Assembly (NCBI GenBank): GCA_964492135.1
Contig: CAZBJW010000159.1
Coordinates: forward strand, 1-10,678
Length of the DNA: 10,678 nucleotides
Direction of reading: 5' to 3'
DNA from: CAYGAW01 sp964492135
GTDB lineage: Bacteria; Chloroflexota; Anaerolineae; UBA7937; B3-Chlor
Below the pieces are notes generated by a model. The model saw nothing but the letters and a program-made list of their open reading frames with translations. It was not told where the DNA came from and made no database searches. Below are positions 6,283-10,678 of the stretch, piece by piece. Within the stretch, counting starts at the first letter, position 1, and every line of letters begins with the position of its first letter. The position numbers were made by a program, and so were the translations under genes.

Positions 6283-6702
6283 TCATACCTCGAAGGTGAC
6301 GTTGGAGAGAGCGTGGTAGAAGTTGCCCCACTGAGCCGTGAAGCGAAGCACGGAGTAGTCTGGATCGGTGACGCCCTGTGGGTAGTACCTCTCGAATCCA
6401 GGCCGCCACAGGCGCTGTCTCGACTCCATGTCGTCGAGCACCTCGATGGTCCCGACCAGCATCAGTCCCATCCACTGGTCGAAGTCAACGTAGTAGACAC
6501 AGGCTCTGGGATCCTGCAACAGCTGGCCGACTCTCCTCGACGAAGTGTTGGTGCTGAACCAGACCTCCTTCAATCCCTGGTGTTGCATATTGATCATGGC
6601 CTTGATGTTGGGATAGCCATCGTCACCGTTGCTTCCCAGCATCGCGATCTGAGATCGGCCAACCAGAGCCAATGCCTTTTCCATACCTTCTTGCTGATCC
6701 AT
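6283..6702 (-). CDS. Pyridoxamine 5'-phosphate oxidase-fold (FMN-binding) protein
   Basis: A 139-residue split-barrel protein of the PNPOx-like superfamily, resembling the general-stress-protein-26 group. Visible blocks are an N-terminal helix (GMEKALALVGRSQIAMLGS), the strand pair YPNIKAMINMQHQG, VWFSTNTSSRRVGQLLQDPR (47-66), the usual flavin-phosphate region, then ACVYYVDFD and VGTIEVLDD. The C-terminal WGNFYHALSNVTFEV closes the barrel. Members bind FMN, F420 or heme and act on diverse small molecules; nothing here selects one cofactor. Length is normal for single-domain members. Start ATG 6702 has GGAGGAG about 8 nt upstream. It lies 207 nt after the RibD-like reductase; the gap contains strong dyads, so it may have its own promoter or regulation. 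Confidence 0.88.
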   Translation of the reverse strand: MDQQEGMEKALALVGRSQIAMLGSNGDDGYPNIKAMINMQHQGLKEVWFSTNTSSRRVGQLLQDPRACVYYVDFDQWMGLMLVGTIEVLDDMESRQRLWRPGFERYYPQGVTDPDYSVLRFTAQWGNFYHALSNVTFEV

Positions 6703-6835
6703 GGCCTCAACTCCTCCAACGCCTCGTGAACCACGAAGACCAGGCCTTGGTCAGTAGCCTGAACGTCATGGCAGTACATGGTCGCGCGCTTGATTTCGAT
6801 ACGCTACGCTACTCTTTTGGCGCTCGACTGTCAGA

Positions 6836-6867
6836 GACCTCCGACGTCTTCGAAGACCTCGGGGGTC
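6836..6867. promoter_or_regulatory. 32-nt near-perfect palindrome, with further nested dyads to 6886
   Basis: The left half GACCTCCGACGTCTTC and the right half GAAGACCTCGGGGGTC are reverse complements at 14 of 16 positions. The central 12 nt GTCTTCGAAGAC are perfect. Directly beside it are TGGCT gaag AGCCA (6868-6881) and GAAGA gcca TCTTC (6873-6886). The block lies 42 nt after the stop of the RibD-like gene and about 130 nt before the PNPOx-like start. No T-run follows on either strand, so a regulator-binding site or processing stem is as likely as a terminator. Confidence 0.5.
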
Positions 6868-6909
6868 TGGCTGAAGAGCCATCTTCCGAGGATCCTTCGC
6901 GCGGTGCTC

Positions 6910-7581
6910 CTACTTGACCACCTCGTAGCGGAGCCAGACAACGTCACCTTCGAACCTCTCCAAGTGCACCAGTTTGAGCGGCATCACGCCCTCTGACGAG
7001 GTCAGATCCGGCGCAGTGAAGATGGAACGCGGGCTCGTGCCTCCCACCAGGCTGGGATCGATCAGCATACTGACCTCATCCACCAGGCCTGCGCGCAGCA
7101 GCAAACCATTGAGAACGCCACCACTATCGACGCGGACCTTCTGAACCCCGCAACGAACATTGAGTTCCTCCAACGCTGCTTGCAGATCGACGTGCTCCTC
7201 GCCGGTGACGATGTAGGCTACGTGCTCCCTTTCAAGATACTCCTGGTAGGACCGTGAGGTGCCACGAGAGCACAAAGCCACCACACCTCTCCAATACGGT
7301 TGCTTCCGGAGGAATGGCCAGTTTCGCACCCGGCCCCGACTGTCCACAACGACGAGCAATCGTCGAGGGCCGTCGGCCCCTGTCTCTGGCGGTTCCCCTA
7401 TCTCATCGCCTTCTTCAAGCTCCTCCTCTGTCGGCATGGCCAACATGGTGTTGCTTCCCGAGAGCATCGCGTCCTCGTCGAAACGGGACGCTATCTCGTA
7501 GTACAGGCGGATGTGCGGTGTGAACCAGTCCATTCGCCCGTCGACGCTCACTGTATTGTGGATAATGACTCGCGGTAGCAT
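6910..7581 (-). CDS. RibD C-terminal-domain (dihydrofolate-reductase-like) reductase
   Basis: A 223-residue stand-alone member of the RibD_C family, which has a dihydrofolate-reductase fold and normally binds NADPH. Family blocks are IIHNTVSVDGRMDWF (6-20), DEDAMLSGSNTMLAMP (35-50), RRLLVVVDSRGRVRNWPF (73-90), VRVDSGGVLNGLLLRAGLVD (149-168) and LIDPSLVGG (173-181). The GG and the downstream LLRAGLVDE helix are typical of the NADPH site. In riboflavin synthesis RibD reduces 5-amino-6-ribosylaminouracil phosphate, but stand-alone members often have other or unknown substrates. No deaminase domain or other riboflavin gene is present, so the rib symbol is not used. ATG 7581 is chosen because AAGGAGG lies 8 nt upstream; an in-frame ATG at 7635 would add an Arg-rich tail without such a site. 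Confidence 0.88.
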   Translation of the reverse strand: MLPRVIIHNTVSVDGRMDWFTPHIRLYYEIASRFDEDAMLSGSNTMLAMPTEEELEEGDEIGEPPETGADGPRRLLVVVDSRGRVRNWPFLRKQPYWRGVVALCSRGTSRSYQEYLEREHVAYIVTGEEHVDLQAALEELNVRCGVQKVRVDSGGVLNGLLLRAGLVDEVSMLIDPSLVGGTSPRSIFTAPDLTSSEGVMPLKLVHLERFEGDVVWLRYEVVK

Positions 7582-7746
7582 GCGGCTAGCCTCCTTCGGA
7601 AGTCGTGCTCTGTCGCTTCGCCGACCTGCGGTCATGGGGCGTGGGCCAAGCCGTGCTCAAAAAGATCTATGCCTCCCGGACAGCGTTGTCAAATGAGCTC
7701 AGCTTGGATGCCGCGATTGTTGTCCTTGTCACCACTCGGTGGATGG

Positions 7747-8415
7747 TCAGCCCGAAAGACCAGACCTGAACAACGAAAAGCCGGCCAGGCCCGCGAAGTC
7801 GAGTAAGATGTGTGCCACCACTGGCCAGCGGATCGAGCCCGATCTCGTCGCCACCCAGCCAAATGCGAGGCCCAGGAGAATAGCCATAAGCGCAAAGCGC
7901 AGCGCTCCACCCTCGCTGGGGAATACTACCTGGGGCGAGATGTGCCACAGGCCAAACCAGACAGAAGGATAGAGGTAGCCCCACAGCCAATTCCCCTCGA
8001 AAGCAGTGATGTAGGTTCCGCGCCAGAGCACTTCCTCCATCGTACCGTTGACGATCGCGAACAGAGCAGAGACGACAAGGATCGCGAAAGTTGCTGCCTT
8101 TACCCTCGCTGGGAACATCGTGACAAAGAAAGATCCTATCACCGGCCCCAAGAGCAGAATCAAGCCCAGCCAGGTAGGTTCTCCAAACTGCGGATGGGGG
8201 ACCTTGAACATCTCACGCAGACCTTCGGGGCCGACAGTTACTAGAGAAAGAAGGAAGCACCAGACGATCCAGTAGAAGAGAAAGCCTCCAAGGTATCCCC
8301 GTTCAGGGCAAAGCCGTGCCGCCAACCATTTGTACGTGAAGTAGGTTGTGATCACCAGGATGGGCGGTGCCACGAGCAAGATGACTTGCGCGCGAGTGAG
8401 GACGATGGATTCCAT
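7747..8415 (-). CDS. CPBP-family (Rce1-like) intramembrane metalloprotease, copy 1
   Basis: A 222-residue membrane protein of the CPBP/ABI family, related to the CAAX protease Rce1. All three catalytic motifs are present: EEVLWRG (Glu127, Glu128, Arg132), FGLWH (His158) and HILLD (His202, Asp206, where Asn is commoner). About six to seven helices span the protein, with the catalytic residues on the membrane side as in Rce1. Bacterial members mature or protect peptides, process membrane proteins or act as scaffolds, and the substrate here is unknown. ATG 8415 has only a moderate purine stretch (GAGAG) upstream. It follows the larger ICMT-type gene by 134 nt, with a stem-loop between them, and precedes the RibD-like gene by 165 nt. 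The pairing with an ICMT homologue recalls eukaryotic CAAX processing. Confidence 0.9.
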   Translation of the reverse strand: MESIVLTRAQVILLVAPPILVITTYFTYKWLAARLCPERGYLGGFLFYWIVWCFLLSLVTVGPEGLREMFKVPHPQFGEPTWLGLILLLGPVIGSFFVTMFPARVKAATFAILVVSALFAIVNGTMEEVLWRGTYITAFEGNWLWGYLYPSVWFGLWHISPQVVFPSEGGALRFALMAILLGLAFGWVATRSGSIRWPVVAHILLDFAGLAGFSLFRSGLSG

Positions 8416-8518
8416 GAGTCCGCTCTCTGTGGTGCTCTATGACCGATGCCTACGGCTGGGAAGCGATTCCTCGGCCACATCGCGTGTCAGGCTAATCGGC
8501 GTCCCAAAGCCAGGCCCG

Positions 8519-8548
8519 TTGTCCACTGTGTCGCCCACATGTGGACAA
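8519..8548 (-). terminator. Stem-loop right after the ICMT copy 2 stop codon
   Basis: On the minus strand TTGTCCAC pairs perfectly with GTGGACAA, and inside them GTG pairs with CAC around the loop GGCGA; a small AT/A bulge separates the stems. It starts 2 nt after the TGA of the membrane methyltransferase gene. The position fits a transcript end or 3' stabiliser, but the T-run of an intrinsic terminator is missing. Confidence 0.45.
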
Positions 8549-8550
8549 GC

Positions 8551-9276
8551 TCACCAAAGGCCAGGCACAAGACGATAGTGCACGTCCCGGGCATACTCTT
8601 CGTAGCCCTTTAGCTCCTCCTGAAGTGTCTTGTCCTCCAGGGAGGTGCGGGCGACGAGGAAGAGCGCCGCTAGCGCCGCGGGAATGAGCGCCCACAGTGA
8701 GCCGAGCATCACAGGCATGGCGATGCCGGACAGTATCCACCCCGCGTATCCTGGATGGCGCACGAAGCGGTAGGGGCCGCTGGAACAGACGGCGTGTCCC
8801 CGCTCTTCCTGGATGCGCACGGGCCCGGCGAAGAAGGCGTTTGACACTATGGCCCAGCTGGAGAAGCTGAAGCCCAGCACGACAAGAACCAACGCTGCCA
8901 CCTGTACCGCTGGCGAGATCTTTGGCGACCATCCAAAGCGCATATCCAGTCCGGCGATGAGCAACGCAACAAGCGACAGGAGACCCCAGAGGGTGGCAAG
9001 GATTCTGTCCCACCTCTTGGTAAACTCCCTAACCTTCGCCCGTTCTGCTATCAGTTCCGGGTTGATGCGCATCAGAACGGCCGAGTTGACGCTCACTCCG
9101 ACCACCTGGATGCTGACATACACCCACGCCATCCACCAGTCCAGCCGACCCGACGAGATGAACAGTATGGCTGCTGTGAGCAGCATCTGGATGGCAACCT
9201 GCAAGCCCCGCTTCAAAATGCCGCGGGTGAGGTCAGATTTGGCCGTTTCCCGTTCCACAGGCGTAGTGTTGTTCAT
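8551..9276 (-). CDS. Isoprenylcysteine carboxylmethyltransferase family protein, copy 2
   Basis: A 241-residue membrane methyltransferase of the ICMT family, with helices near 24-41, 46-68, 92-110, 124-145 and 180-208. SAM-binding and catalytic signatures are RIQEERGHAVCSSGPYRFVR (154-173) followed by HPGYAGW, and a C-terminal block RTSLEDKTLQEELKGY (210-225) followed by EEYARDVHYRLVPGLW. This set (SGPYxxVRHPxYxG, then E...L..EL.GY..Y...V.YRLVPG) is typical of larger bacterial ICMT-like proteins. Start ATG 9276 is chosen because GGAGG lies 6 nt upstream; an in-frame ATG at 9363 would add 29 Pro- and Arg-rich residues lacking a membrane signal. It lies between two CPBP protease genes, all in one orientation. 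The natural methyl acceptor is unknown. A 9-bp-arm dyad sits about 80 nt upstream. Confidence 0.9.
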   Translation of the reverse strand: MNNTTPVERETAKSDLTRGILKRGLQVAIQMLLTAAILFISSGRLDWWMAWVYVSIQVVGVSVNSAVLMRINPELIAERAKVREFTKRWDRILATLWGLLSLVALLIAGLDMRFGWSPKISPAVQVAALVLVVLGFSFSSWAIVSNAFFAGPVRIQEERGHAVCSSGPYRFVRHPGYAGWILSGIAMPVMLGSLWALIPAALAALFLVARTSLEDKTLQEELKGYEEYARDVHYRLVPGLW

Positions 9277-9356
9277 CGTGCACCTCCGGACAGATGCCTC
9301 TGGGTGTTCAACTGGTATCCTGCTTCCCTGGTTCCCGGGAGTGGCCGGGGGAGGGC

Positions 9357-9390
9357 GACGCATGGCATGTTTTCCGCCAATCCATGCGTC
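9357..9390. promoter_or_regulatory. Dyad with 9-bp perfect arms upstream of ICMT copy 2
   Basis: GACGCATGG (9357-9365) and CCATGCGTC (9382-9390) are exact reverse complements, separated by 16 nt. The right-hand arm on the minus strand ends 80 nt before the ATG at 9276. The spacing would suit a dimeric regulator or a weak RNA hairpin. No T-run follows on the minus strand. It may control the downstream methyltransferase gene; no regulator gene is present in the window. Confidence 0.4.
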
Positions 9391-9438
9391 CGCTGATCCA
9401 ACGCTCCGTTCGCCAGACAGAGACTAATGGAAGAGCCG

Positions 9439-9487
9439 CCCTCACCCCAGCCGTCCCCCGTGCTAAGGGAGGAAAAAAAGGCCTTTG
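9439..9487. repeat. Degenerate GC-rich dispersed-repeat half with A7 tract
   Basis: The stretch starts CCCTCACCCCAGCC, continues GTGCTAAGGGAGG and ends in a run of seven A followed by GGCCTTT. It resembles one half of the CCCTCACCCC/GGGAGAGG palindromic repeats scattered between genes in many bacterial genomes. The partner half is missing, so this would be a decayed copy. On the minus strand it gives AAAGGCC followed by seven T about 75 nt after the CPBP copy 2 stop, so it might also help end that transcript. Confidence 0.35.
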
Positions 9488-9506
9488 ATGTACTCCAACT
9501 TCGTTT

Positions 9507-9539
9507 CCCGCCCCCGGGCAAGCGTCGCTCCAGGGCGGG
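9507..9539 (-). terminator. GC-rich hairpin downstream of CPBP copy 2
   Basis: CCCGCCC (9507-9513) and GGGCGGG (9533-9539) form 7-bp all-GC arms around a 19-nt loop that itself contains CCCGGG. It begins about 24 nt after the protease stop on the minus strand. The only T-run (seven T) comes about 25 nt later, too far for a standard intrinsic terminator, so this is a tentative call. Confidence 0.35.
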
Positions 9540-9562
9540 CCACGGCTACATGTGGAACTCCT

Positions 9563-10384
9563 TCACATCAGCATGGGCAGAGACCTGAGCCGAGCGTCAG
9601 GAAGTTCCGACCGCTTTCTCCAGAAGATGTAGCCCAAGATGAGCACCGAAAACATAACGCCCAGCCCGAAATCATCGACGACATACCGGGTGACACCGGT
9701 GTCCGTCGTCATGTCCAAGAAGATCTGCTGAATGAACAGGTTATGGCCGCCGTGCCACAGCACTGCGGGCCAGATACTGCCGGACTTGAGCCGCAGCCAG
9801 GCGACGAAGAAGCTCATGCCCACGACGCCCACAGTGAGGGTGAAGAGGTCGAACCACGCCGACGCCCCACTGGTGTAGTCAGCAACGATGACGGCGGGAT
9901 AATGCCACACCGCCCAGATGATCCCACAAACCAAGGCAGTCCTAGTGAACGTGGTGATCTTGGCCAACTGGGGCACCAAGAAGCCCCGCCATCCGATCTC
10001 CTCTCCCAAAGCCGCGGAGCAAGCCACAACGAATCCCAGCGTCGCGAACACAAGCACACGCACAGGAGACTGCATGCGGAAGCCAGCCAGTCCTATCAGC
10101 CACGCCATGCCGTAGATCACCACAGCATACAGCAGTGGAATGACAGCGCCCAATAGCAGGTATCTGACTCTTCCGGCACGCCAGCCGAATTCCCGCAGGC
10201 TGTCCCGGCACAGCAACTGAGTGAGAATCGCTGCCATGGCGGGGCTCCACATCCACCACAGCACGACGCTCCGAGCTGTTCCCGTGCCGATCATCACGTA
10301 GTAGGAGATGGAGCTGATGGCGAAGGTCAACAGCACAAAGGTGACGATTTTCTTCTGAGTTCTCACTGACCGCGTCATTCCCAT
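9563..10384 (-). CDS. CPBP-family (Rce1-like) intramembrane metalloprotease, copy 2
   Basis: A 273-residue membrane protein of the CPBP family with about eight helices. The catalytic set is intact: GEEIGWRG (Glu128, Glu129, Arg133), WAVWH (His161) and HGGHN (His211, Asn215), the canonical EExxxR, FxxxH and HxxxN/B pattern. It is closer to the standard CPBP consensus than copy 1 and about 50 residues longer, so the two are not recent duplicates. The C-terminus is short, basic and cytoplasmic in type (RKRSELPDARLRS). Start: ATG 10384 or ATG 10378; neither has a clear Shine-Dalgarno site, with AAAGG lying about 14 nt before 10384. It follows the truncated Cys-rich gene by 58 nt and precedes the ICMT copy 2 gene by 286 nt. 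Function could be peptide maturation, envelope protease activity or immunity to a peptide; sequence alone does not decide. Confidence 0.9.
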   Translation of the reverse strand: MGMTRSVRTQKKIVTFVLLTFAISSISYYVMIGTGTARSVVLWWMWSPAMAAILTQLLCRDSLREFGWRAGRVRYLLLGAVIPLLYAVVIYGMAWLIGLAGFRMQSPVRVLVFATLGFVVACSAALGEEIGWRGFLVPQLAKITTFTRTALVCGIIWAVWHYPAVIVADYTSGASAWFDLFTLTVGVVGMSFFVAWLRLKSGSIWPAVLWHGGHNLFIQQIFLDMTTDTGVTRYVVDDFGLGVMFSVLILGYIFWRKRSELPDARLRSLPMLM

Positions 10385-10442
10385 AGCTCGGCCAATAGCC
10401 TTTGAGACACTATGTCGTTACCTTCCCCTAGCGTCCATTGGG

Positions 10443-10678
10443 TTAGGAGGGAAGATGAATGGCGAACTGGCAAGTATCATCCCCCGCCGTAAGTGATTTG
10501 AGGATCTCAACCCGCACAGGTTTGTCGAGAATGCCTTCCCATATTTGCCGGTACCAACCGGCTCCACAGAGGCAAAACGTTGTAGGTATCTGGTCCAGAC
10601 TGCTGCGCGCCATGGCGCAGTGGCAGTAGTGCAGCCTCCTCTCCGCTTCATCCGCCGCCGCCTCATACCCCTCAGGAT
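10443..10678 (-). CDS. C-terminal part of a Cys-rich protein (5' end outside window)
   Basis: The frame is open from the right edge to TAA at 10443 and gives the last 77 residues. It is rich in Cys and His: RRLHYCHCAMAR, then TTFCLCGAGWYRQIWEGIL, and a tail ending GDDTCQFAIHLPS. The two CxC motifs are candidates for metal or Fe-S binding. The tail (a strand PVRVEILKSLTAGDD followed by CxFxIHLP) resembles the end of the V4R and L-2-amino-thiazoline-4-carboxylic acid hydrolase-like families common in anaerobes; that is a pattern-level judgement, not an assignment. A competing minus-strand frame at 10418-10666 starts MRRRRMKRRGG and has no recognisable fold, so it is a shadow. Neighbour downstream is CPBP copy 2, 58 nt away. 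I cannot name the full protein. Confidence 0.75.
   Translation of the reverse strand, partial: PEGYEAAADEAERRLHYCHCAMARSSLDQIPTTFCLCGAGWYRQIWEGILDKPVRVEILKSLTAGDDTCQFAIHLPS

Noticed and set aside
6594..6779. Minus-strand frame starting MYCHDVQATDQGL before the PNPOx-like gene
   Set aside because: The first 26 codons look faintly protein-like, but the rest overlaps the PNPOx gene out of frame and there is no ribosome site.
7667..7990. Minus-strand 107-codon frame at the end of CPBP copy 1
   Set aside because: It is the +1 frame inside the protease gene, where the catalytic His motifs fix the correct frame.
9485..10156. Plus-strand open frame of 223 codons
   Set aside because: Antisense to CPBP copy 2 with intact catalytic motifs; its translation is Gln/His/Arg-rich without domains.
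10418..10666. Minus-strand 82-codon frame starting MRRRRMKRRGG
   Set aside because: Overlaps a better frame with CxC motifs and a CxFxIHLP tail; the Arg-rich start comes from out-of-frame reading of Glu/Ala codons.

Overview
This is a window from an anaerobe, most likely a bacterium. GC is moderate to high, Shine-Dalgarno sites are clear (GGAGG or GGAG before most starts), and GTG starts are used. The most diagnostic gene lies at the left edge: a 5'-complete, 3'-truncated hgcA on the minus strand, the corrinoid methyltransferase of microbial mercury methylation. hgcA occurs only in anaerobes, among them sulfate and iron reducers, Firmicutes, methanogens and Chloroflexota. The mix of small membrane enzymes would suit an environmental Chloroflexota genome, but that placement is a guess; no rRNA or other marker gene is present.

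Every gene I can support is on the minus strand, so transcription runs from high to low coordinates. From the right edge: (a) the C-terminal 77 residues of a Cys-rich protein (10443-10678); (b) a CPBP/Rce1-type membrane protease (9563-10384), an ICMT-type membrane methyltransferase (8551-9276) and a second CPBP protease (7747-8415); (c) a RibD C-terminal-domain reductase (6910-7581) and a PNPOx-like flavin-fold protein (6283-6702), separated by a region rich in dyads; (d) a tight four-gene cluster: second ICMT-type methyltransferase (5614-6183), soluble SAM methyltransferase (5054-5617), NmrA-like SDR (4067-5014) and class C beta-lactamase-fold hydrolase (2854-4074). The outer pairs of (d) overlap by 4 and 8 nt and the middle pair is 39 nt apart; (e) a DUF1624/HGSNAT-type acetyltransferase-like membrane protein (1563-2669), preceded by a possible overlapping short ORF; (f) a small glycine-rich membrane protein (1178-1489); (g) a 367-nt gap with a long inverted repeat just before hgcA; (h) hgcA (1-810).

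Two themes stand out. First, hgcA links this genome to methylmercury formation; its partner hgcB would be expected just beyond the left edge. Second, two Rce1-like proteases and two Ste14/ICMT-like methyltransferases sit within about 5 kb. These are the enzyme families that act in sequence on CAAX-prenylated proteins in eukaryotes, although no CAAX substrate or prenyltransferase is visible here. The remaining genes are accessory enzymes with unknown substrates. I saw no tRNA, rRNA, CRISPR array, transposase or complete insertion sequence.
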